Part shown: positions 1-8,159 of the stretch, one piece after another
Layout: each line of letters starts with the position of its first letter
Position numbering within the stretch: position 1 is the stretch's first letter
Assembly (NCBI GenBank): GCA_963697525.1
Contig: OY969087.1
Coordinates: 248,001 to 312,000, forward strand
From: Bradymonas sp963697525
Lineage (GTDB): Bacteria > Myxococcota_A > Bradymonadia > Bradymonadales > Bradymonadaceae
DNA: 64,000 bases
Direction of reading: 5' to 3'
Position numbers and translations under genes: made by a program
Notes under the pieces: generated by a model
What the model was told of the DNA's origin: nothing
Databases searched by the model: none
Seen by the model: only the letters and a program-made list of their open reading frames with translations

Positions 1-1884
1 GCGTAGAGATCGGAATCCCACAACAAGGTCGGGCTGGCCATCTCCGTCAATATCGTGCTGGCCGATAGGGTAGAGTTCTTCCTTGTTGTACTCGGATTGG
101 CCCATTGGGCAGCCGTATTCGTCGGCATTGTCCAGTGCATCAATCAAGTCTTGGTGCTTTCCGCTCGAAAGGAAAGCCGTGAGACCGTGGTGTGACCAGC
201 CGTGATTCATAAAGTTGAATCCGCACACGAGCACGGACGGAGCTTTTCTACGGGTGAGCACATGGCAGCGGCCTCCCACGCGAGACTTCTCCGAGAACAT
301 TGGATGAGCGTTTGCCACTACCCATTGGTCCTCGCCCTCGTGCTGAAGAAACACCAACCAGTCATGGCCGTCGCAGGAAGTTGTCGACAGCACCGCTTGC
401 GCCATCTTGGAACTCAGGAAGTTTCCTGTCGCCGCTTTCGTCCATCCCTCCCAAGGTTTGTCTTCCATTGGACTTTGACCAAATACTGCTGGACAACAGG
501 CGCAAACGAGCTTTTTCCCAGAGCCACCGTCTGACGAGCTGTCCTTTTTCGCAATAACCTGACCGGGGCAGAGAGCTTCGAGGTACTTCCTCATCACAGG
601 TGGAGAGGGTGAGGTAAACGTGGAAAGTTTTGTTGTTTTTCGTGGTTTGCGAAGCCAAGAGAGCACCCACTTGGGAAATTTGAGTTCCGGCTGGGAGTCA
701 CGCGAACTTCCGCCACTGCTGTGCGGATTCTTCAGCGTGAGAACCCCGAGATTCTCTCCCCTCATGTAACCTGAAGTGGTCGTTCCCTTCGAGTTGGTAA
801 AGCTGCATCGATAGAATCCGTTGATTGATCGCGCGGTGCACTGCGCAACGTCTCCTGCGATCAGATATGCTTTGCGCCGCGCATTAGGGACTGGATGGTC
901 GTAGAAGTAGACCCGCTTCGATATCGCAATCCGCTGCACCGACTTCGACGGAGCCGACTGCTCAGGTACTTCCTCGGACGACTCAGAATCCTTGACGATG
1001 CGAATGCATTTGCCGCCCTTTGCAACGCATTTGGCGGAAGGGACCTGCTTGCAGAACTCCGACTCTTGACACGCCTTGTCAGAGGCAGCGACACAATCGC
1101 CTTTTTGCGCTGTGCATTGGCCGCGAAACTTGCACAAAAGATTCGCCCTTTGGCAGTCCTCGTCGCGTGCTGCAATACATCGACCTTTGCGATAGGTGCA
1201 GTGCCCCTTGGTCTCGCAGGCAGGTTGCCGGGCGCAGTCTGACGCCTTCACTGGACGCGGAAGGAATTCGGAGTCCGTAATACACGAAAGTCTGAGCAAT
1301 TGCTTCCGAAGGCCGCTGCTATCAAACCTCCAAGTGTAGTCCCCCTGAATTACCTTTATCGTTCCTTCTGCGAGCGCCGCGTGTTTTGTCAGAAGCTCTG
1401 ACATCGCCGGTGGCACGAAAAGCGAAGTTGGGTTGAACTGCTCGTCGTTCCAGCGTTGGTTCTTTGCGCTCGAAAGCCTGTAAGTGCTCTTCCATCCATC
1501 ATTCGTTCGCATTTCGCGCCCGAACTGTATCCAAAGTCCGTATGGGTTTAGCCGGAAGTCTTCATCCTTGGTCACGTCAGGTACGTAGCTGACGCCGACA
1601 ATTGGATGGAGCGGATGCGTGTTGCTGAAGTAAGTATAGTCGGGATCAAGCCCACACGTGAAAGACATTGTTAGAAGTGGACCTGTGCTAGCCGTGGAAA
1701 TGGATCGCGGGGCCTTCGCAGAGGTACGAACAATGTCGCTCCCGAAGGTCGACTTCGCTTCATATTTGAAATCGTTTGGCGATTGTGAACGATCGCATCC
1801 AAGGCCGCTAGCTGGAGCAACAACGCACCAAAGAAGGAGATAGCTGATCTTGATGGATATTCGCTGATACTTCTCATTTTTCAT
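1..1884 (-). CDS. Cys-rich secreted protein, 3' end cut off by window edge
   Basis: A continuous frame of 628 codons runs from ATG at 1884 to the left edge without a stop. The N-terminus has a basic start and a hydrophobic segment ending near ASGLGC, suggesting a signal peptide. This may be a lipoprotein signal, although the lipobox is imperfect. Around residues 200-280 there are repeated Cys modules with regular spacing and positively charged loops, resembling the short Cys repeats of myxobacterial exported proteins. The visible C-terminal end contains DIDGDGQPDLVVG, an FG-GAP/VCBS-like calcium-loop motif. The start is preceded by a G-rich stretch (GGTGGGG). Function unknown. I infer an envelope or secreted location. 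Confidence 0.75.
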   Translation of the reverse strand, partial: MKNEKYQRISIKISYLLLWCVVAPASGLGCDRSQSPNDFKYEAKSTFGSDIVRTSAKAPRSISTASTGPLLTMSFTCGLDPDYTYFSNTHPLHPIVGVSYVPDVTKDEDFRLNPYGLWIQFGREMRTNDGWKSTYRLSSAKNQRWNDEQFNPTSLFVPPAMSELLTKHAALAEGTIKVIQGDYTWRFDSSGLRKQLLRLSCITDSEFLPRPVKASDCARQPACETKGHCTYRKGRCIAARDEDCQRANLLCKFRGQCTAQKGDCVAASDKACQESEFCKQVPSAKCVAKGGKCIRIVKDSESSEEVPEQSAPSKSVQRIAISKRVYFYDHPVPNARRKAYLIAGDVAQCTARSINGFYRCSFTNSKGTTTSGYMRGENLGVLTLKNPHSSGGSSRDSQPELKFPKWVLSWLRKPRKTTKLSTFTSPSPPVMRKYLEALCPGQVIAKKDSSSDGGSGKKLVCACCPAVFGQSPMEDKPWEGWTKAATGNFLSSKMAQAVLSTTSCDGHDWLVFLQHEGEDQWVVANAHPMFSEKSRVGGRCHVLTRRKAPSVLVCGFNFMNHGWSHHGLTAFLSSGKHQDLIDALDNADEYGCPMGQSEYNKEELYPIGQHDIDGDGQPDLVVGFRSLR

Positions 1885-2000
1885 TGATGCCCCACCCTTC
1901 TGCTGTCCGCTGAAGCAACACAAAGCCTAACAAGGCCGCGTCCCTTCGTCGAGGGAGTATGAATGCCTCATGATGGGATCTGACGTGGTTGAGAAAACAC

Positions 2001-2043
2001 CGTTCCGTTCCCGCTCCACCAAACGATTCTTCGGAACGGAACG
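2001..2043. terminator. Perfect 11-bp hairpin downstream of the RT gene
   Basis: CGTTCCGTTCC at 2001-2011 pairs perfectly with 2033-2043 around a 21-nt loop. It lies about 150 nt past the stop of the reverse transcriptase gene on the minus strand. There is no clear U-tract, so it could instead be a structural RNA element. Confidence 0.45.
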
Positions 2044-2138
2044 ACCGCGTCGGACAGCAGGTCGCCCCCCAGAAACTCCCAGCTCAACCCAGAGGCTTCG
2101 GTGAACTTCTCGCGATACATGCCCGCTGTTTGAGGTGG

Positions 2139-2157
2139 GGTGAGCGTCTGGGGTGAC
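2139..2157 (+). repeat. 19-nt direct repeat, copy 1, left of RT
   Basis: GGTGAGCGTCTGGGGTGAC here matches GGTGAGTTTCTGGGGTGAC at 4000-4018 with two mismatches, in the same orientation. The two copies bracket the reverse transcriptase gene and its upstream structured region. They may mark the ends of a unit about 1.9 kb long. Confidence 0.4.
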
Positions 2158-2193
2158 TGGGTAGCTCTGGGCGCGTCCTAACTGCGCGTCTCA

Positions 2194-3483
2194 TCAAACC
2201 CACCCTTCAAACTCAATTCTCGGCGTCGGAAGGTGGTGGCGCAACTTCCAGTATTCAGTAATTATGCTCCGCAACTGATATGTCTGTCGAAGCTCCTGAT
2301 GCGACGGGCGGAGTTTGGTCCATCTTCGGCTCCACCGCTGAACCTCTTGCCATATCCACCTGTACAGACGCTGTAGCTGCTTGATGTCGTTGGCGATGCG
2401 AAAGTAAGCGAGCCAGCTTCTGACGCCCTCAGGGCCTTGGTAGCCCCTGATGAGCCGATTTGCGTGCCAGCAGGCCCACCAGACTCTGTCTTCATCCGTA
2501 CGGACCCAATGAAGGCGATTCGCTTGCAGTGCCAGCCGATCTCGAATTCGCTGTTTGAAGTCCTCGACGTTCGCGGGGGCAATCGAAAGCAAGGTTCCTC
2601 GGAGTCGGAGCCCGAGGAAGTCGATACCGTCGTTAACGTGCATGATGTGTGTCTTCGAGGCGCTCAATCCCAAATCGATGGCCTTGGCGAACCGTTCTGC
2701 CATCGCGCCGATTTCTCGTGCGTCTTGCTCAGTGCGGCACAGACAGACGAAGTCGTCTGCATACCTGATTAGCGTCGGAGCTGCTGCGCGAAGATGCTCA
2801 TCGAACTCCGCGAGATAGAGGTTTGCGAGAAGGCCGGAGATGACGCCGCCCTGCGGAACCCCATCCTTACGCGTCGGAGGGCAAGTACGAGGTTTCTGCG
2901 TGGCCGGAATGGAGCCTGTCCTTACGCACCGCCAGCACAGGGTCTGCGCACGGTCGTCCATTGGTAGGTCCCAGATGAGATCATGCAGCCGGTCGTGAGA
3001 GAGCGAGTCGAAGAAGTCGCTAAAGTCGGACTTGAAGATCCACGGTGTGCCACTCCGTGACCCTTCGGCAAGTACCTCCAGCGCCGTGTGGCAGGAGTAA
3101 CCACGACGGTAGGCATGGGCGCTGTCGGTCAGTCGCGCTTCGACAACGGGTCGGAGAATATCGGCCATCGCGTATTGGACAATTCGATCTCGTAGTCCTG
3201 AGTACGCGACTGTGCGGTGGCCCCCGTCTCTTTTGGCGATGTCTCTCGATAGGTAGGGCCGGAACGTGTAGCGGCCATCCAACACCTGCCGGGAAATGGC
3301 GTCAAGGTGCTGGCCGTACTGCTTCGCAAACCGGGTTGGGGTGAGCCCATCCCATCCTACAGGGAGCTTGAACTCTGGCGGTTCGCCTAATTCCTGCCGT
3401 TGGAAGGGCTCGTAGGTCGACAGAAGGAGCCGAAAGAGCGTCCTCTCCAGTTGGGTTGTCTCAAAGGCGTCTTTGAACTTCAT
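2194..3483 (-). CDS. Group II-like reverse transcriptase without endonuclease domain
   Basis: The protein has 429 residues when started at ATG 3483. The RT blocks are in order: a DGLTP/RPY-type N-terminal region, SDFSDFFD with the first catalytic Asp near residue 153, GVPQGGVISGLLANLYL near 208-225, RYADDF near 240-245 and FLGLRLRG near 289. The C-terminus has a thumb/X-like segment (WLAYFRIAND) but no HNH endonuclease, which resembles the short group IIC-type RTs or domesticated relatives. The frame stays open upstream to 3696, but that part reads as low-complexity sequence over a structured region, so I prefer MKFKDAF. The RBS is weak. No intron domain V was found, so intron, retron-like or defence roles all remain open. 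Confidence 0.85.
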   Translation of the reverse strand: MKFKDAFETTQLERTLFRLLLSTYEPFQRQELGEPPEFKLPVGWDGLTPTRFAKQYGQHLDAISRQVLDGRYTFRPYLSRDIAKRDGGHRTVAYSGLRDRIVQYAMADILRPVVEARLTDSAHAYRRGYSCHTALEVLAEGSRSGTPWIFKSDFSDFFDSLSHDRLHDLIWDLPMDDRAQTLCWRCVRTGSIPATQKPRTCPPTRKDGVPQGGVISGLLANLYLAEFDEHLRAAAPTLIRYADDFVCLCRTEQDAREIGAMAERFAKAIDLGLSASKTHIMHVNDGIDFLGLRLRGTLLSIAPANVEDFKQRIRDRLALQANRLHWVRTDEDRVWWACWHANRLIRGYQGPEGVRSWLAYFRIANDIKQLQRLYRWIWQEVQRWSRRWTKLRPSHQELRQTYQLRSIITEYWKLRHHLPTPRIEFEGWV

Positions 3484-4043
3484 TTTAGGGCTAGAAGGTG
3501 AAAGACGGGGCATGGCCCCCTGCAAGCCGTGACCCCGCCCTTCGAGTGCAGGGTGAGATGACCGGCGTGGCCACCCCTGTTGCTCCAATGCACTTCGCAT
3601 TGGCAAAGCCCCGCGAAGCGCATCCCTTCGATGTGAAAATTGAATTCCCCCATCGGCGTCGGGCGAACCCGAGGCATTCGGGCCCGGGTCGAGCACAATG
3701 GCTCAACACTTCCCCACCAGCATAGCACGGCGGCGTATTTAGAGAACAGTGCCGCGCACGGTGCTTGTGGGGTGAAGATGTGGAAGAGTTGACCATGACC
3801 CAATGGGTTTCATCTCCGGGGAACGCGATGATCCTCGAAAAGCGCGTAAATATGGACTGGTCGCGTGGGCAGCTCGGTAGCTAGAGCGACTGGAAGCGGT
3901 TCAGGGAATCCCACGTGGGACGTAGTTTGCTCAGTGTGCCCAGACTCAGGAAGAGGCCTCGGCGTGCTTTTCGTAGGGCCGAGGCTATGGTTGGTGCTCG
4001 GTGAGTTTCTGGGGTGACCGGCGGGCTGGGACAGGAGATTCCA
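3484..4043 (-). ncRNA. Candidate structured RNA region upstream of RT
   Basis: About 560 nt without a convincing gene precede the RT on its coding strand. It contains several local hairpins, for example CCAATGC/GCATTGG at 3585-3603 with a 5-nt loop and a CCCGA/TCGGG hairpin near 3670, plus many GC-rich complementary blocks. RT genes often have a cognate RNA in this position (intron domains I-III, or the msr-msd of a retron). No consensus intron 5' end or retron signature was recognised, so the RNA assignment is inference. Confidence 0.35.
4000..4018 (+). repeat. 19-nt direct repeat, copy 2, right of RT unit
   Basis: This is the partner of 2139-2157 (17 of 19 bases identical), located just past the stop of the neighbouring nuclease-like gene. 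Confidence 0.4.
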
Positions 4044-5260
4044 CTACTCGGGCGAAGGCACATCGAACGCCATCACCGTCAGCGTTAGATGCCGCTCCGA
4101 ATCATTCGGTTGCCGCAGGACGAAGCCGAATTCAGCTTCCTCAGGACGTTTGAGTGTGCGGACGTGACTCGGATGGTCCTCGACTATCGGCTCAATCTGA
4201 TCGAGGACTTTCGTGAAATTCTTGTTCTTGTTGAAGAGGATGATGGCGGTCTTGGTGTCGCGCCAGCATGTGTAGCCAAGCAACTGGTCGACCGTTTCGG
4301 TGAAGCCCTTCGGCCCCTTCCAGAACTTGCATTCCGCGATGAACAGGTTCCGGCCCTGATGGGCTACGAGGATGTCCGTCTTCCCCTGATAGTTAAATGC
4401 TTCACCCACAGCGCGACCTTCGAACTGACCGTTGAGATGCCCGAGAAAGTGAAACCGCAAGGATTCTTCGTCTAGAGTTGCATATGCATGGGGGCTCTTC
4501 TCCATCACCCATGCCATTTGGCGCATCACCCGGAGGATATACTCGTAGTCATTTTCGGACAGATGGACATCGTCCACGGGCTCGTTCCTCTCCGAATGGA
4601 GGAAGATGGGGCGGCGCTTCTTTGGGAAATTGTAGGCCTTTGAGGCGCCCTTGTGCTTCTTTTCGGCGTACTTTGACTCCTTGGCGGCTTTCTCCGCTGC
4701 CAGCTCATTGCACGCTTGCGCTTGAGAAGTGAAAGCGTTTTCTGAGTCTGCGCTTTGGCCCAATCATGTACATCGGATCTGAGGTTCGCGAGCGACTCCT
4801 CGAAGAAAGCCAACGCCCCCTCAAACGCACGTTCAAACTCTTTGATCTCGGGGAACGCTGTGGTTTCAAAACGAAGTGAGAGCGCGCCCGAATTTACGGA
4901 TGCGTGAGGGAATGTTGTTCGCCACCGAGACGGACGGTAGGTGAACCATTTTGAGTTGCCTTTGAACGGAACTTCAAACTCCATGAATTGGCCGTTCAGT
5001 TTGACTTCTCGCCCAAACTGGCGTTGAGACACCTTACAAGCCCCTTTGTCGGCAATGGTGATGTCGTCGTTGAGCAGAACCGGCACATCCGGCGTCAGAG
5101 AGTCGACGATGGCACGGGCAAGTTCCTCATCTGTCGACGCGCGAAGATCGTCAGCGCAGAGCTTTTCGACCTCTTCCTTTACACGCTGTTCACGTTGGCG
5201 CAAAAGGCCATCAAGACCAAGCTCCGAAAACAACGCCCTCGTATCGCTTTGATGAACCAT
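4044..5260 (-). pseudogene. PD-(D/E)XK-like nuclease, split by a frameshift
   Basis: Two overlapping minus-strand frames join into one protein of about 405 residues. The N-terminal frame starts at MVHQSDTRALFSELGL (5260). The C-terminal frame carries GKTDILVAHQGRNLFIAECKFWKGPKG, where Asp and the E-x-K of AECKFW fit a PD-(D/E)XK nuclease core, followed by a conserved-looking QLLGYTCWRDTKTAII segment. The frame changes at about 4735-4755. The total length is one base short of a multiple of three. This could be a real inactivating mutation, a sequencing indel or, less likely, programmed frameshifting. The substrate is unknown. Its place in the island beside an RT and HNH gene suggests a DNA-targeting or defence role. 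Confidence 0.65.
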
Positions 5261-5459
5261 TTGCAGTGTCCGAGGTTTGCTGATGCCAAGTGCACACGAC
5301 CCACATCGATGATGAAAGGTGCGACGTTCCCCTTCAGCGTTATTGTCGCGCGCACACTCAGGAGCAGCAAGGGCCTTTGGGTTGATGCGGTTTTTCGGGG
5401 GGCTGGTCGAAACGGGTATCAGACATCAAAACGAACCTGCGCGATCAGTCGGCACAGTT

Positions 5460-5618
5460 TCACCAAGCCCATCGAACAAACTGCTCGATGGGCTTGTATG
5501 CGCTTTTCACGTCCTCTTCCCACATCTCCGGCTCCACGCATTTGGCAAATCGTGACATTTGACACGCATCAACTCCGCCCGGACGTCCAAACCGAGCCAT
5601 CTTCCTCACCGGCCTCAT
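5460..5618 (-). CDS. Doubtful 52-residue ORF ending in a hairpin
   Basis: ATG at 5618 gives a short protein (MRPVRKMARFGRPGG...) that ends in WAW. The same frame is open further upstream to beyond 5745, without an ATG. Its last codons form half of the 5464-5496 hairpin. It may be the remnant of a gene whose terminator survives, or simply a shadow. Confidence 0.2.
   Translation of the reverse strand: MRPVRKMARFGRPGGVDACQMSRFAKCVEPEMWEEDVKSAYKPIEQFVRWAW
5464..5496. terminator. Perfect 12-bp hairpin
   Basis: CAAGCCCATCGA at 5464-5475 pairs perfectly with TCGATGGGCTTG at 5485-5496 around a 9-nt loop. It sits upstream of the nuclease-like gene on the minus strand and would insulate it from transcription coming from the right. 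Confidence 0.55.
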
Positions 5619-5744
5619 CCCGACCAACTCGCACGCACGCTCTTCTCTTTCCTGAGTCTCCAGCGCCCGAAATTTACCCGTCCCGAATGCTCTCGAGAGG
5701 GGTGCGTGGAGAAGTTTATCCAGAATTCTCGCCTCCGGCCTAGC

Positions 5745-5980
5745 GTGGCTATCCCCTCGGCATTCAACGATTTTCAGGAAGGTGCGCGGCTGCAGCCTAC
5801 CCGGGATGACGCATCGGTACCGAGTGAATTTTGTAGAAAACGAGATGGCTCGCTATAAATAGCCGCAAGGGAGGTCGAGAGTCCTGCCCACCTTGCCGAA
5901 CGCCGGTCAAATGACCTGCGGGGTCATCAGCACTGACCCGGTGCGCAAGAGGACATAACCTCGAAAAGACGAGGTATGTT
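5745..5980 (+). promoter_or_regulatory. Promoter-leader module, copy A, with RBS-sequestering hairpin
   Basis: This region is homologous to 7949-8159, upstream of the methylase gene. Shared blocks are GTGGCTATCCCCTCGG (5745-5760), TTTCAGGAAGG, CGGCTGCAG, ACCGAG and GACCCGG-GCG-AAGAGGAC. A sigma70-like promoter is visible: TTGTAG 5831-5836, a 17-nt spacer and TATAAA 5854-5859. Just before the start codon, ACCTCG (5958-5963) pairs with CGAGGT (5970-5975), and the right arm is the GAGGT Shine-Dalgarno, 5 nt from ATG 5981. A 15-codon leader ORF (5911-5958, ending DPVRKRT) overlaps the conserved block. Translational control is inferred. Confidence 0.7.
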
Positions 5981-6460
5981 ATGGGTTCGAAGAAAAAGAA
6001 AAGGCGGATGTGGATTCCGGGATACGAGGGTCTGTATGAGGTCACGCGCGACGGTGACGTGATTTCACATCATCGTCGGAAACCTAGGGTGCTCAAGCAG
6101 CCCCGAGGGACGGTTTCACTGTGCCGCGACGGAACGGAAGAGAAGCGAACAGTGTCACACTTGGTGTTGGAAGCTTTTGTAGGCGAACGTCCGTCTAGAG
6201 ATCATTTTGCGTGGCATATCAACCTCGACCGAGAAGACTGTCGCGCGGGGAATCTCCAATGGGGAACGCGTAATGATCGCACGCTGGATCGGAAGGAGCG
6301 CGATACACTGGGCGAGAAGCTGTCCGTCAACGATGTCAAGGGGATGCGTGAATTATATGCCGAAGGATATTCGGCAAGAGAACTTGCTGACGTTCTCGAT
6401 ATTCATCCCAATACTGTCTACAAGACTTGCCACCGGCAGAAGTGGAAGTGTGTGAGCTAG
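5981..6460 (+). CDS. NUMOD4-HNH endonuclease with C-terminal HTH
   Basis: This 159-residue protein begins with a Lys/Arg tail followed by WIPGYEGLYEVTRDGDVIS, a NUMOD4 DNA-binding motif (about residues 11-29). An HNH_3-type core follows at about 58-100, with SHLVLEAFVG and AWHINLDREDCRAGNLQWGT supplying the His/Asn residues. The C-terminus (about 113-155) looks like a helix-turn-helix (ARELADVLDIHPNTVYK). Such proteins are homing-type nucleases common in phages and mobile elements. It is the single gene behind leader A and ends in an 18-bp hairpin. The start at 5981 is fixed by the GAGGT site and by homology with the methylase start context (ATGGGTNCGAAGAAAA). Confidence 0.85.
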   Translation: MGSKKKKRRMWIPGYEGLYEVTRDGDVISHHRRKPRVLKQPRGTVSLCRDGTEEKRTVSHLVLEAFVGERPSRDHFAWHINLDREDCRAGNLQWGTRNDRTLDRKERDTLGEKLSVNDVKGMRELYAEGYSARELADVLDIHPNTVYKTCHRQKWKCVS

Positions 6461-6497
6461 CCACGATAGTCCCGACGTGGTCGGGACTATCGTGGCT
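6459..6497. terminator. Perfect 18-bp hairpin after HNH gene
   Basis: AGCCACGATAGTCCCGAC (6459-6476) pairs perfectly with 6480-6497 around a 3-nt loop and overlaps the HNH stop codon. The stem is unusually long and no U-tract follows. Confidence 0.75.
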
Positions 6498-6704
6498 TGA
6501 CGAGATTCTGATGCACTGGGAGTGGCTGATCTCACTGGGGAAAGGATACGGAGCAAAATTGGCGCTGATAGGACGTCACTTTTCCTTCGCGGCTGAGATT
6601 AGAGCAGCCTCATTTCCAAATTCCGACGTGTGTCTAATTCTGACCTTTCGGTCGACTCGCCGCCATTCGGTGTAGACGAGGCGTTGTCGCAGTTGGAGGT
6701 CATA

Positions 6705-6956
6705 TTAGTCACCTTCGGGGTCGAACTGCCAGAAAAAGAGAGGATACGGCTCCTCCCAGATCGGTGTAAATTTTCCACCCCGAAAGTCCGCGAAGAAGGC
6801 GACTTTGAAAAGTCGGTTCTTGTGGTTGCGGTAGAAGAGATTCGGGTTCTTCTCCGATTCGTAGTAGCCGAGCGTTTCGAGGCGATCTCCAAGCGCCCTC
6901 AGCTTTCGGAAAGCGTTCGAGTAGATGGGCCGTCCATATCTGTCTTGCCTAATCAT
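6705..6956 (-). CDS. Small protein coupled to CoiA-like gene, unknown function
   Basis: An 83-residue ORF starts at ATG 6956, overlapping the end of the upstream CoiA-like gene by 8 nt, with GAGG about 7 nt upstream. This arrangement implies translational coupling. The protein is rich in aromatic and basic residues (LGYYESEKNPNLFYRNHKNR, and PLFFWQFDPEGD near the end). No family was recognised. An alternative start at 6980 would lengthen the overlap. Confidence 0.6.
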   Translation of the reverse strand: MIRQDRYGRPIYSNAFRKLRALGDRLETLGYYESEKNPNLFYRNHKNRLFKVAFFADFRGGKFTPIWEEPYPLFFWQFDPEGD

Positions 6957-7758
6957 TTGAACCTCGTCCAGCCACTTCACGGCTTCCTATGCAGAAGATC
7001 CCCCCGGAACGGCTGTCAATGTAGTGATCGCAGGCGACGCACTGTCGAAATACAGGCACAGGTGCAGCCGTGTAGAGAGGACAGGAGACCTTCATCCGCT
7101 TCTCATCGACAAACTTATTGAGGATGCCGAACTCCTTGATGACCTTCCTTTCATGCGCCACCTGCTTGCAATCGGCACAGATTGAAATAGCCAGTTCATC
7201 CCGCAATGGCCGCCATTTCGTCGAGTTGAGAACCTCGTCGGCTTGGAACTCGGCCCACTGAATTCCACGGGACTTCATCGCCTCAGCCTTCTCGGGGTCT
7301 ACGCGGTGCGTGCTGTAGATCTCAATGACAGCGAGCAGGTTGTCTTGGGCATCAAGGAGCGCGACATCAGCCCGATGACCAGTTCCGAGAAGGTACTCAA
7401 TCTCGACCTTCGCGGTCTGACCTGCACGAAGGTCCTGTGTGAGCATGTTCCAGCACGTTGCGCAGCTTCGGCTCAAGCAGACGTCTTCGTCAGACTCCCA
7501 CGCTTCCTTGACCCAGTGCTTTGCCCGGTAGTGCGCCTCCGTCTCGTAAACGAACTCACAGGCGTTCGGCTCGTGTAGGTGAGCAAAGTGCGGTCGTCGA
7601 ATCTCGCCGCGTTTGAGAAGTAGCTCGGCTTTGCAAGAGGGGCATCGGTACAAGGTGTCGCGTGAGGCATCCTTTGCGTGAACCTCTTCTCCCTCCGGCG
7701 AAAGTCCGAAGGGCACCTTAATTCCTTGTCTAGGCAAATCGGGAAGCGCGGCGCTCAT
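6949..7758 (-). CDS. CoiA-like protein (zinc site plus nuclease-like domain)
   Basis: This 269-residue protein has YRCPSCKAELLLKRGEIRRPHFAH near residues 37-60, the Cys-x2-Cys and His pattern seen at the N-terminus of competence protein CoiA and related mobile-element proteins. A later segment, HRADVALLDAQDNLLAVIEIYSTHRV, resembles a PD-(D/E)XK core but lacks the usual Lys. Further Cys/His pairs occur at CADCKQVAH and CVACDHYI near the C-terminus. The start at 7758 has GGAG 5 nt upstream. CoiA itself promotes recombination of incoming DNA. Here the role is unknown. It is transcribed divergently from the methylase gene. Confidence 0.65.
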   Translation of the reverse strand: MSAALPDLPRQGIKVPFGLSPEGEEVHAKDASRDTLYRCPSCKAELLLKRGEIRRPHFAHLHEPNACEFVYETEAHYRAKHWVKEAWESDEDVCLSRSCATCWNMLTQDLRAGQTAKVEIEYLLGTGHRADVALLDAQDNLLAVIEIYSTHRVDPEKAEAMKSRGIQWAEFQADEVLNSTKWRPLRDELAISICADCKQVAHERKVIKEFGILNKFVDEKRMKVSCPLYTAAPVPVFRQCVACDHYIDSRSGGIFCIGSREVAGRGSND

Positions 7759-7948
7759 GATGCTCCACCCCGCAGCAGCTAAGTGAGTGTGCTCAATCGT
7801 AAGACGGGCGAGGCTGTGCGCTATTCACGGCGACGTGGATTCGTTCGGGCTCAGTTCTCGATACGATAAGCAATCGGCGTTCCCCCAAGTTGGCTCCGAG
7901 TAGAGTTCCTTATGAGAATTTCTCCGAGAATTTCCACGCGTTTCTGAA

Positions 7949-8159
7949 GTGGCTATCCCCTCGGTAATTGACCAGTTTCAGGAAGGATCTCGGCTGCAGT
8001 CTACCCTAGTAGTTTGAGAGACACCGAGCAATTTTTGAAGAAATTAGGGGGCGTTGCTATAAATAGGGGCAGGGGAGGTAAAGCGCCCTCACCTCCGTTG
8101 CCAATGTGTGCCGACCCGGCGCGGAAGAGGACGTTACTCGCAAGAATGCGAGGTTTGAT
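7949..8159 (+). promoter_or_regulatory. Promoter-leader module, copy B, with RBS-sequestering hairpin
   Basis: This is the second copy of the module at 5745-5980. GTGGCTATCCCCTCGG is at 7949-7964. The promoter is TTGAAG 8035-8040, a 17-nt spacer and TATAAA 8058-8063. The final hairpin pairs CTCGCA (8137-8142) with TGCGAG (8147-8152). Its sequence differs from copy A but pairing is kept, and GAGGT lies partly in the right arm, 5 nt from ATG 8160. A leader ORF starting at 8104 carries DPARKRT, matching DPVRKRT in copy A. Confidence 0.7.

Larger units (their letters stand above)
1885..2193. other. Intergenic gap with one strong hairpin
   Basis: This lies between the reverse transcriptase stop and the start of the left-edge gene. 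It holds the 2001-2043 hairpin and one copy of a 19-nt repeat (2139-2157). I see no credible gene in it and no group II intron domain V. Confidence 0.6.

Noticed and set aside
1890..2190. Group II intron domain V downstream of the RT
   Set aside because: No AGC...GAAA...GUU-type 34-nt hairpin is visible. The 2001-2043 hairpin has the wrong shape.
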